NCBI GenBank assembly: GCA_020073005.1
Contig: JAIQFX010000048.1
Coordinates: 1 to 64,000, forward strand
Origin: Terriglobia bacterium
GTDB lineage: Bacteria; Acidobacteriota; Vicinamibacteria; Vicinamibacterales; CAVVIG01
Length of the DNA: 64,000 nucleotides
Reading direction: 5' to 3'
The position numbers were made by a program, and so were the translations under genes. The notes under the pieces are model-generated. The model was not told where the DNA came from, did no database searches, and worked only from the letters and a program-made list of their open reading frames with translations. Shown piece after piece: positions 8,229-15,241 of this stretch; the first letter of the stretch is position 1, and every line of letters begins with the position of its first letter.

Positions 8229-9662
8229 CTAATAGCAGAGAGGCTGGAACGGATCGGCTTCCGTCAGCCGCAGGTAGAGCGAGCAGCCTCTGCCGCCGAA
8301 CTCCGTGCCCCTCCAGCAGGTGTCGCTGCGTCGCTCGCGTTCGAACGCGTCATCGTTGCCGGGATAGATCTTCAAGCCGTCCTTCACCATGTTCGGGCGA
8401 AATGGCCAGCAGACTTCGACGGCGAATCCGCCGCAGAACACCTCCGTCCCTTGCGGAAGGGAGCTCAGGAACCGGTTCGTGATCGGGAGCGGGCAATCCA
8501 CCATCGACACCGGAAGGCGATCGTACATGCCGGCCAACAGCGGCGGCAGCATCGTGGCGGCCGTGACGGCCCCGTTCACCGTGATGATCGCGAACGCGGC
8601 GATCGCGGCGACGAAGCGAGCCGCACCACTGATGCCCTTCGGCCGTCCGTCAGGGAGCCAGACCAGGGCGGAGAGACCCGCGGCGAGAATTCCGTACAGC
8701 GAGACGAACATCGCATTGCGTTCGTACGGAGGCTCGACGATCTGAAGCACGTTGACGACCTCCACCACGGCGAAATACGAGAGCACGGCGCAGCTGAGGT
8801 AGGCCGCGAACAGCGGCGCGGGCCGTTCGGCCCGGACGTCGGCCGGCTGGCTCCAGCGCGCGATGCCATACGTGCCGATCCCCGCCGCGAGGATTCCCGT
8901 CAGCAGCGGGAGTGAAATCCAGTGCCAGTCGTAGGTGACGTGAAACATCCGCAGCGTGTATCCCCACACCGGCTTGAACCCGCGATAGTCGCGGATCATC
9001 TTCCGCATGCCCGCCACCAGCGGCGCGTAGAGGAGCGCCAGGAGCAGCGTCGAGCGGGCCCAGCGCGCGACAACGCGCCTGACCGCTCCAGGACTTGCGC
9101 CTTGCTCGACGAGATCGACGAGGAGCAGTCCCGGCCAGGTGTAGGTGACCGTGAACATCGCGTAGCTCGCGAGGACGATCAGCACGTCCGAGATCCACGC
9201 GCTGAACCGTGGCCGGCGGAAGTACACCGCGGCGAGCCCGATCGTGCAGCCCATCAAGTAGCCGCGTCCGACGAGCGAAAAGAAGATCAACTCCGAGGAG
9301 GCAAAGACAGCGCTCGTGAAGAGCGCCAGCTGAAGCCACCACACGGCGCGGGGAGTGGTTTTCCACGAGCGGAACGGCGCGTCGAAGAAGAGCCCGATCA
9401 GCATGAACGCGCACAGGACCGTGATCCAGTTCGGAATGCGCATGAAGAATGGATTCCTGGTCACGAGGTCGTGCGGGAGAAGGGACGTGAGCCACGTGTA
9501 GAGCACGTGGTTGTTGAAGTTGTAGTTGGTGAGCGTGAAGAGCGGCCCATGGATGGCCGTCTCGTTGTAGTTCCAGGTCTCGTCGTAGGTGAGCGGCATG
9601 CGCGCGAACGAGAAGTACACGAACGCCAGCCACACGACGAGGAGCCAGAGGCGCTTTCGCAC
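8229..9662 (-). CDS. Polytopic membrane protein, GT-C glycosyltransferase-like
   Basis: A 477-residue protein with about 10-11 hydrophobic segments. It starts with one transmembrane helix (RLWLLVVWLAFVYFSF) followed by a periplasmic loop bearing YDETWNY. An acidic DE pair in the first loop is typical of GT-C enzymes that use lipid-linked sugars (PMT/ArnT type). A hydrophilic C-terminal stretch after the last helix (about 400-477) contains several cysteines. It may transfer a sugar to a lipid or protein at the outer face of the inner membrane. Family membership is by fold pattern only. Translation starts with GTG. Confidence 0.65.
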   Translation of the reverse strand: MRKRLWLLVVWLAFVYFSFARMPLTYDETWNYNETAIHGPLFTLTNYNFNNHVLYTWLTSLLPHDLVTRNPFFMRIPNWITVLCAFMLIGLFFDAPFRSWKTTPRAVWWLQLALFTSAVFASSELIFFSLVGRGYLMGCTIGLAAVYFRRPRFSAWISDVLIVLASYAMFTVTYTWPGLLLVDLVEQGASPGAVRRVVARWARSTLLLALLYAPLVAGMRKMIRDYRGFKPVWGYTLRMFHVTYDWHWISLPLLTGILAAGIGTYGIARWSQPADVRAERPAPLFAAYLSCAVLSYFAVVEVVNVLQIVEPPYERNAMFVSLYGILAAGLSALVWLPDGRPKGISGAARFVAAIAAFAIITVNGAVTAATMLPPLLAGMYDRLPVSMVDCPLPITNRFLSSLPQGTEVFCGGFAVEVCWPFRPNMVKDGLKIYPGNDDAFERERRSDTCWRGTEFGGRGCSLYLRLTEADPFQPLCY

Positions 9663-9676
9663 GCGCGCGAATTATA
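9662..9676 (-). promoter_or_regulatory. Consensus -10 box close to the GTG start
   Basis: On the minus strand a perfect TATAAT (9676 to 9671) lies 8 nt before the GTG at 9662. The transcript would therefore begin at or within a few bases of the start codon, a leaderless arrangement. There is no ribosome binding site. Confidence 0.5.
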
Positions 9677-9684
9677 TCGGAGTG

Positions 9685-10301
9685 CTAGCGCGAGCCGAGC
9701 GGAAGCGCGATCCCCAGGAAGAACCGCATCGTTGAGAGATCGCGTTTCTCGTCCGGCGCGAAGCGGTAGTCGTACTCGAAATGCACGGCGACGCCGTTTC
9801 GCAGGCAGTCGTCGAAGCCCACGCCGGGTTGGAACACGCGCCGCATGGGACCGATGTCGCTCCATTGCGGTCCGGCGAGCATCTGGGCGAAAAGACGTCC
9901 GGGTCTCGGGTGGCTCCGGATGAGCCGCGTGCGCACCTGCACGCCCGCGAGCGCGGATCGCACGTGGTTCGTTTCAGGGACCGGACACGGCGGCGTGCTG
10001 CCGCGTCCGGCGGGGCAGCTCCCGTAAGAGGACCATGCATTGGCGTAGACGCTCAACTCGCCCGCGATCCCGAGAGACCGCCATCAGGAAACGTCCGCCC
10101 CGTCAGGCACGGAAGCGCCAGCGCCTGGCACGCCGGCCGCTGATTGACGTCGGCTGGGCCTTCGATCGACACGCCCGCGATCACTTCGACGATCGATCGG
10201 AAGTCGTCGGCGGTCAGTATGGGCGCCGTCTGCGCGCGGGCCGGCGCCGCCGTGAGGCAGACAACCAGGAACAACAGAGATGACTCGCGTCCTCCGAGCA
10301 T
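9685..10301 (-). pseudogene. Frameshifted outer-membrane beta-barrel protein gene
   Basis: Two reading frames make one protein. The first (10301 to 10053) has a signal peptide ending ARAQ, then a segment ending RTFPDGGLSGS before a stop. The second (to 9685) continues in another frame with GELSVYANAWSSYG and ends in a barrel-type C-terminus, with strands HFEYDYRFAP and MRFFLGIALPLGSR. Together they would give about 200 residues, the usual size of small outer-membrane barrels. The frames switch near 10050-10065. This is either a real mutation or a sequencing error; the remainder looks intact. Confidence 0.7.
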
Positions 10302-10404
10302 GGAACCTCCTGCATCGGAGAATGCGAAATCCGCGCATGCGAGAGCTCAGGCCTCAAATGAGAGTAAGCTCAGGCCAACTGACTCGTCGCACCTGTGAAC
10401 CAAG

Positions 10405-11295
10405 ATGGTCGATGTGGACGATCTGCAGACGGCGTTGAAAGAACTCGGCCAGGCGATCTACAACCACGAGCAGTGGCACAAGGACTTGACGCGCGTGCTC
10501 GTCTGTCACCTGCCTTGCGATCAGCGGGACGTGGCAGTCGATGCCCATCGTCAGTGCCGGTTCGGCCAGTGGTACTACGGCAGCGGCGTTTCGCGATTTC
10601 GCGACCACGCCGGCTTCACCGCCCTCGCCCTTGAGCACGAGCGGATGCATGCGATGGCGGCGAGGTTACTGCAAGCGTCCGAGAGCGAAGCGAGCGTCCC
10701 GCCGATCGACTACGAGAACTTCAACAACGCCCTCGAACGCCTGCGTCTCCAGCTCCAGGAGCTGAAGCTCGAGCTCGAGTACGCACTCTACAATCGCGAC
10801 ACGCTCACGGGCGCCGAGAACCGAATCGGCATGGTCACCAAACTGCGCGAGCAGCTCGAGCTGGTCAAGCGGCACGTGCAGCAGTGCTGTCTCGTCCTCA
10901 TGGATCTGGACCATTTCAAAAAGGTCAACGACAGCGCCGGACATCTCGCGGGGGATCAGGTGTTGGCTGGCGCCGTGCGGCACATCAAGGATCATCTCCG
11001 GCCGTACGACAAAGTGTTTCGCTACGGCGGGGAGGAATTCCTGATCGTGCTGCCGAATACCAGTCTCCAGGCTGGCCGGGACATCATCGAGCGAATCCGC
11101 GAGGGCCTCTCGGCGATCGCCCTTGCCCACGCCGCGGGCGAACCCGTGTTCGTGACGGCCTCGTTCGGCATGACCCCGCTCGCGCCCGACGTCACCATTG
11201 AAGAGTCGATGGACCGCGCCGACAAAGCCATGTACGCGGCCAAGACGGCCGGGCGCAACTGCTTACGTCTCTGGGAGCCAGCCGGGGGAGGCTGA
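10405..11295 (+). CDS. dgcZ: Zinc-sensing diguanylate cyclase (CZB-GGDEF, DgcZ-like)
   Basis: A 296-residue enzyme that would make cyclic di-GMP from two GTP. The N-terminal CZB domain has the zinc ligands in the usual order: H21, C51 in CRFGQWY, H78 and H82. A helical linker (about 100-130) leads to the GGDEF domain, with an active-site GGEEF at 208-212 and an RxxD product-inhibition site (R199-D202) five residues before it. Length and layout match E. coli DgcZ, where zinc inhibits activity. No effector gene is adjacent. It lies just outside the left edge of the genomic island. Confidence 0.92.
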   Translation: MVDVDDLQTALKELGQAIYNHEQWHKDLTRVLVCHLPCDQRDVAVDAHRQCRFGQWYYGSGVSRFRDHAGFTALALEHERMHAMAARLLQASESEASVPPIDYENFNNALERLRLQLQELKLELEYALYNRDTLTGAENRIGMVTKLREQLELVKRHVQQCCLVLMDLDHFKKVNDSAGHLAGDQVLAGAVRHIKDHLRPYDKVFRYGGEEFLIVLPNTSLQAGRDIIERIREGLSAIALAHAAGEPVFVTASFGMTPLAPDVTIEESMDRADKAMYAAKTAGRNCLRLWEPAGGG

Positions 11296-11604
11296 GAATT
11301 CGGTTAGCGAAGACGCCGGTGTGGAGTGTTACCAGCCGAAGCTCGCCCGGCGGGGCGAGCGAAGGTTGGTGGACCAGCCGAGCGCCAATTGGAACCAAAT
11401 GACCATTTGGCTGCGCCAGCTCGACGGTTTGCGACGATAGGCCAGACCGTGGCATCGCCAGTTCCGCAGACTCCTTCGGCCAACATGACCCCGGAGCCCC
11501 TTTGTGTCGCAGCGGCGATTCCGAAAGAATGTTTCGGCCGCAGGGTTTGAGTGTTTGTGGCGGTGGACGCGTTCGGGACAAACGCGAACCTCCCGCCGCC
11601 GTGA
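11296..11604. other. Gene-free spacer with hairpins and candidate left attachment site
   Basis: No convincing gene. The 11-bp sequence TGGTGGACCAG at 11367-11377 is identical to the tRNA-Ala 3' end at 16773-16783, in the same orientation. To its left is a perfect 8-bp hairpin (GCTCGCCC 11341-11348, GGGCGAGC 11353-11360), as expected for the original downstream flank of a tRNA gene. To its right are weaker inverted repeats (about 11382-11410) and an AT-richer stretch. Confidence 0.55.
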
Positions 11605-11883
11605 TCAATCAGTGTTGACGACTTGAACTTCCAAGTTCACCGCAGTCTCAGATGTAGGATCCGGATCAGCCCTCGGTATTTCGGTGTTGACATCAAATTT
11701 CGCACACCGTTGGGGTTCGGCGCCGGCGCCATACAGATGAAGCGTCACGATCGTTTCAGGTGCCGGCCACGGCTTTCCGTGGACCCTTCGTGCGGTGAAT
11801 GGAAACTGCCAATCACTATTGCATAGCGGACAGTGAAACTTCGCGTTGAGGTTGTCTTCGTCGTACACCACTTCAATCTTCAC
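11605..11883 (-). CDS. Small protein of unknown function, possible metal-binding
   Basis: A 92-residue protein starting with GTG at 11883 behind a good ribosome binding site (GGGAGG, 7 nt upstream). It begins with beta-type sequence (MKIEVVYDEDNLNAKF), then CPLCNSDW, with one further cysteine near residue 59. One CxxC plus a lone cysteine could hold a metal, though not a full zinc ribbon. It follows the tail-anchored protein gene by 15 nt and is probably last in the same transcript. Not recognised. Confidence 0.6.
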   Translation of the reverse strand: MKIEVVYDEDNLNAKFHCPLCNSDWQFPFTARRVHGKPWPAPETIVTLHLYGAGAEPQRCAKFDVNTEIPRADPDPTSETAVNLEVQVVNTD

Positions 11884-11898
11884 AGGCCCTCCCGGAGG

Positions 11899-12765
11899 TC
11901 ATTTCAGAAGAAGCCCAAGCAACAGGGCAATGACCAATGCCACACCAACCATCTGCAGATTCCTGATCCCGTCCGCTATCCGGCGGAGAGCCTCCGTCTG
12001 ATTCGAGAAAACCTCAGGCAGGTTAGCCTTCGCGACTAGAGACTCAGGATTGGCATTCTCCTGTCCTTCGTCTTTCTCGGAGTCGCGAGTCGAAGATCCG
12101 CCGCCGGCGAGCCCGTGAGATCCTCTGAACCACTCCAAATGTGCGGCATTCATGCTGCCGTCCTCAACGTAGTAATAGTTGTGCCCGTGACCGGCATTCA
12201 GTCCGTGCTGGATGTCCGACTCGAACACGTCGACTCTGACGCTGACGTCGATTTCATCAAGGCGGCCGGCGAGGAGTTCCGCTGCGAGTTCCTTCAGCGC
12301 AGACGCGGGCATCCTGACGTCGAGGCTCAAGGGGACTTCGGCGACGTCGCTAAACACGCCGATTTCATTCATCCATTCCTCACTGAAATGCAGAAGAGCG
12401 CCGTCAGGTGGGCGACGATCGTCGGTGGCCGTTCCTACGACAAACCGCAACGAGTCGTGCTCCCATGCTAAGGTGCCATCTTTCTTGATGATCCCAATTC
12501 GGTCATATTGTTGGAGGTCGGCGGTTCCCGTGATGCGCCAACCCAACGTCTCAGAATACTTTTCAACGCCTGCGGACTTCTCGTTGCCTTCTACGCTCTC
12601 GGCACTCGCCAACACAGGCGCATTGCCACGTTCGATTGAGAACTGAAGACTTGCTCGGACGTTCGAGAGTTTCAGGAAAAGGGAGTTGGGCCGTTTGTGC
12701 CATTCGTGCCCGTCTGTTTCATGGTACAGCCGGTCATTCTCTCTCTTGAGCACTGTTGCTGACAT
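11899..12765 (-). CDS. Tail-anchored membrane protein of unknown function
   Basis: A 288-residue protein with a long hydrophilic N-terminal part and a single C-terminal membrane helix (VGVALVIALLLGLLLK), so most of it would face the cytoplasm. Residues 1-190 look like a mixed alpha/beta domain. Residues about 195-205 are His/Tyr-rich (HGHNYYY), and residues 215-245 form a Gly/Ser/Glu-rich linker before an amphipathic helix that precedes the membrane segment. A GAGG site precedes the ATG. It is the middle gene of a three-gene island cluster. Not recognised; a defence-type effector or sensor is possible but unproven. Confidence 0.6.
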   Translation of the reverse strand: MSATVLKRENDRLYHETDGHEWHKRPNSLFLKLSNVRASLQFSIERGNAPVLASAESVEGNEKSAGVEKYSETLGWRITGTADLQQYDRIGIIKKDGTLAWEHDSLRFVVGTATDDRRPPDGALLHFSEEWMNEIGVFSDVAEVPLSLDVRMPASALKELAAELLAGRLDEIDVSVRVDVFESDIQHGLNAGHGHNYYYVEDGSMNAAHLEWFRGSHGLAGGGSSTRDSEKDEGQENANPESLVAKANLPEVFSNQTEALRRIADGIRNLQMVGVALVIALLLGLLLK

Positions 12766-12864
12766 TGGTTGACCTCTGCGCGTGCCGAAAACGGAGACGT
12801 CGCGGGCGAGACTTTAGCAAGACCTGCGATCGCTGCAATCAACCACTCAACTGACTTCTCGTGC

Positions 12865-13200
12865 TCAATGACCTTTCCACAGCTTGAACACTTCCACGCC
12901 GCCGAGCAGAACGGTTATTCCTGCCAACCACCACGTCGCAATCTTCAGCGTGTTCGTGGCCGTCTTCAGTCCGACATGGGCCTCTGCCAGTTCCGACACC
13001 ATCCGAACCTGAAAGTGCGCGTTAAGCTGACTGAATAATCGAGTGCCGTTATCGAATGCCGGCGCGCCCGCGCCCTGCCCCTGCCCCGCGTATTCTCCGG
13101 CATCGTCCATCATGTCGAGCAGATCCTGCGAGGCGGTTGGCACGACGGTCGGAAACACTGGTCGACCGAAGTTGTCGCGAGCGAGCATTTTCTTCGTCAC
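12865..13200 (-). CDS. Small tail-anchored membrane protein of unknown function
   Basis: A 111-residue protein with a GTG start at 13200, preceded by GGGAGA seven bases upstream. Longer starts up to 13356 lack such a site. The first 70 residues are polar, then comes a short amphipathic helix (VSELAEAHVGLKTATNTLK), one membrane helix (ATWWLAGITVLLGGVEVF) and the basic tail KLWKGH. Topology resembles the next gene in the cluster (12765 to 11899), 99 nt downstream. Not recognised. Confidence 0.5.
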   Translation of the reverse strand: MTKKMLARDNFGRPVFPTVVPTASQDLLDMMDDAGEYAGQGQGAGAPAFDNGTRLFSQLNAHFQVRMVSELAEAHVGLKTATNTLKIATWWLAGITVLLGGVEVFKLWKGH

Positions 13201-14017
13201 CGCTCTGTCTCCCGTGTGGATGAGGCACTGAAGTTTCGAGTCGCATAATGACCCTGTGGACCAATTCGGCGAAGCGATCGCGCCAGTATTCTGCCGCATT
13301 GCGAAACTCAGGTCTTTCTCTTTCGTCGAATGGTCAAGAGCCGCGTTGTGACTCACGACACGCGCGAAGAAGATGACGTCAGAGTCTCTTCCCCGGCCGC
13401 TTCGAGGTCAACCAGGCGCCACGCGCCGACGCGCAGATGTCAACCGTCCCTTGGCGGTGATGGCGATCCGCCGGATGACCCTCGGTCGACCATGTGCTCA
13501 GAAGTCGAGTTTCTCCACCTGGTTGGCGCGTGAATACAGTCGTGCTGTGGGGGAAGAGAGGGGGGAACTGGACTCCGGGGGACCACTTCCCCCTGCCAAG
13601 GCTCGTCGCGAGCACGTCCGCGGAGTGTCCAGCAGGCGAGAATCCGCCTCGTCCGTATACCTCTTATTTACACAGCGGCGGCCAGTTACGAGACGAGGCC
13701 GAACCGCTCGGACCGGCGATCGGGCGGCGCGTTTTGCCGCCCGAGGTGGCGGGGTCGTTATCGCAGTGGGGGCGTGAGCGACCCCCCTCTGTGAGTGCCT
13801 TCGGCGTCCCAGCCCCGTCCCGGGGGTCGCTCACGCCCCGCAGTCCGTGCCCACTTCGTCCCGCAAATCCTTCCGTGCGATTGTGCCCAGCTCCTGGCCT
13901 GTGCGCTGGCCAGTCTCGTGGCGAGATGCGCGCCATTTCGAAGAATAACATCGCGCCTCAGATCATGCGCATGATGGGGCAACCGCGGGTGACGGTGGTA
14001 CCATCCCCCGAACGACA
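13201..14017. other. Gene-free 0.8-kb stretch with two strong hairpins
   Basis: No frame here looks coding in composition or similarity. It contains an 8-bp hairpin with a GCGTTTT loop (13721-13728 with 13736-13743) and an 18-bp perfect inverted repeat (13769-13786 with 13822-13839, arms GGGGCGTGAGCGACCCCC) around a 35-nt loop. Purine-rich GGGGGAAGAGAGGGGGG lies near 13549. Probably decayed or regulatory island DNA. Confidence 0.5.
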
Positions 14018-14284
14018 ATGCCGTCCGGACCAACGTTTCCCGAGTGGTGGAATTGGGAGCTGTCGTTCACGGGTCACGCGGAACTCCGGATGGAACAACG
14101 GGGCGTGACCGAGGTCGATGTCCGCGCTATGCTGGAACAGGCGACGCGGTACGAGCCGAGCGTCGTTGAAGGCCGATTCATGATCCACGTCGCGCATAGA
14201 CAGCGGCCGTGGATTGTGATCGTCGAGCCCGACGTTGATGCCAAACTTCTCGTCGTCGTCACGCCTTACGAGGTGTCCGAATGA
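14018..14284 (+). CDS. DUF4258 protein, toxin-like partner of a DUF2283 protein
   Basis: An 88-residue protein with the DUF4258 pattern: FTGHAELRMEQRGVTEVDVRAML near residues 17-39, then GRFMIHVA and VIVEPDVDAKLLVVVTPY strands. The family has a RelE/BrnT-like small fold and is often found beside DUF2283 genes in toxin-antitoxin-like pairs. It overlaps the next gene by four bases (ATGA), so the two are translated together. RNase activity is a family-level guess. The usual catalytic set is not clear beyond the conserved His and Arg residues. Confidence 0.7.
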   Translation: MPSGPTFPEWWNWELSFTGHAELRMEQRGVTEVDVRAMLEQATRYEPSVVEGRFMIHVAHRQRPWIVIVEPDVDAKLLVVVTPYEVSE

Positions 14285-14553
14285 CAGAGCGATCACTGCA
14301 GGTCACATACCGAAAAGGCAAGCCGTTCTCCGCGTATCTGTACCTGTCGCATCAGACCGGCGAGAAGAGCGCGAAGACGGTGCCGTCCGCCGACGGCTTG
14401 CTCGTGGTCGACTACGCCAAGGACGGGAAGCCGATCGGCGTGGAGATCACCGCACCAACGGCCGTCCCCTTGGACCGCCTGAACCGTCTGCTCACCGATC
14501 TCGGTGAGACACCGCTCAACGAACACGATTACCTGCCCGTCCGAGCGGCGTGA
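14281..14553 (+). CDS. DUF2283 protein, antitoxin-like
   Basis: A 90-residue protein with the DUF2283 core (YLYLSHQTGEKSAKTV, LLVVDYAKDGKPIGVEI) followed by a short helical tail (PLDRLNRLLTDLGE). DUF2283 proteins commonly sit beside DUF4258 genes and are thought to neutralise them. Start overlaps the stop of that gene. A 10-bp hairpin lies 100 bp downstream. Confidence 0.7.
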   Translation: MTERSLQVTYRKGKPFSAYLYLSHQTGEKSAKTVPSADGLLVVDYAKDGKPIGVEITAPTAVPLDRLNRLLTDLGETPLNEHDYLPVRAA

Positions 14554-14653
14554 GCTGAACGAACCCAGAGACGGTCGAGGCCGTGCACCTTGACGACTTG
14601 ACCGTGCAGATCTACTCTGGTTCTTGAAGTCGCCGTGGTCACGCGGACCACTC

Positions 14654-14675
14654 CTCCACGTCGCCCGACGTGGAG
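14654..14675 (+). terminator. Hairpin downstream of the DUF4258/DUF2283 pair
   Basis: CTCCACGTCG (14654-14663) and CGACGTGGAG (14666-14675) pair perfectly. GCTGCTTTCC follows, a weak T-rich tail. Confidence 0.5.
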
Positions 14676-14894
14676 CTGCTTTCCACTCGTCGCCTCCAGG
14701 GCACGCGGAACGAAGCACCCCACTTAATCGATTCGCATGAACGCCGCGCCAGCATTCAGTTGCTGTCCGCGAAGCGGTTCACCCGCCGTCGGCGGAAATC
14801 GGAGCGCTAGCCGCTCCTGATCAACACGCCGACTTTCGAGCCGTGCACGCGGTACATCACCGCGTGACCCAGGCCGGATAAAACGTCAACTGAT

Positions 14895-15034
14895 GCCGGG
14901 CCATCACGGTCTCGATTTTCGGGCTCGCCTCGGCCCCGTCAAGGCTCTCGCTCCGCTCGACCCGCTTCGCGGGCTGGCGGCCTTGACCGGGCGCTCGGTC
15001 GAGCCCAAAGACGGCTTTTACGTGATGGCCCGGC
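14895..15034. repeat. 140-nt nested imperfect hairpin upstream of the recombinase
   Basis: Four helices nest on one axis: 14895-14908 with 15021-15034 (14 bp), 14921-14927 with 15000-15006 (7 bp), 14938-14945 with 14980-14987 (8 bp), and 14961-14965 with 14969-14973 (5 bp). The structure could be a folded RNA, an attachment site or a MITE-like insert. It ends 22 bp before the small gene that precedes the recombinase. Confidence 0.6.
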
Positions 15035-15055
15035 GAGTTCTGGCTTGGGGGCGCG

Positions 15056-15238
15056 ATGGAAGAGATCATTTCGGCGGACGCGCCTGATCCGATCTCGATC
15101 GATCGTTGTCGCGAGTTGCTGGGCGACGAGGCCGCGGGCCTGTCGGACGAGCAAGTCGACCAGATCAGGCGCCACGCAGAGACGATGGCGCACGTGCTGA
15201 TTCTGGTATTTATGCAGGATCGCTCAACGGTCCAATAG
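15056..15238 (+). CDS. Small helical protein upstream of the recombinase
   Basis: A 60-residue acidic protein: an ISIDRCRELLGDEA helix, then LSDEQVDQIRRHAETMAHVLILVF and a polar end. It stops three bases before the recombinase ATG, so the two form one unit. The position suggests a helper or regulator of the recombinase, but no domain is recognised. Confidence 0.6.
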   Translation: MEEIISADAPDPISIDRCRELLGDEAAGLSDEQVDQIRRHAETMAHVLILVFMQDRSTVQ

Positions 15239-15241
15239 CTG

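Larger units (their letters stand above)
14554..15055. other. Gene-free spacer before the recombinase operon
   Basis: No convincing gene in 502 bp. It holds a 10-bp terminator-like hairpin at 14654-14675, smaller palindromes near 14777-14810, and the long nested hairpin at 14895-15034. Confidence 0.5.

Noticed and set aside
11296-11604. Open frame on the minus strand overlapping the end of the diguanylate cyclase gene
   Set aside because: It is mostly the translation of the hairpin and attachment region, with no domain and no ribosome binding site.
12700-12900. A frame on the minus strand reading KCSSCGKVIEHEKSVEWLIA after the small tail-anchored gene
   Set aside because: It looks zinc-knuckle-like but is preceded by a stop with no start codon. 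The gene on that side ends normally at 12865.
13494-13760. Possible second tRNA or protein gene in the island stretch with GGGGGAAGAG and TTACACAGCGGC words
   Set aside because: No cloverleaf could be folded, and none of the open frames has protein-like composition.
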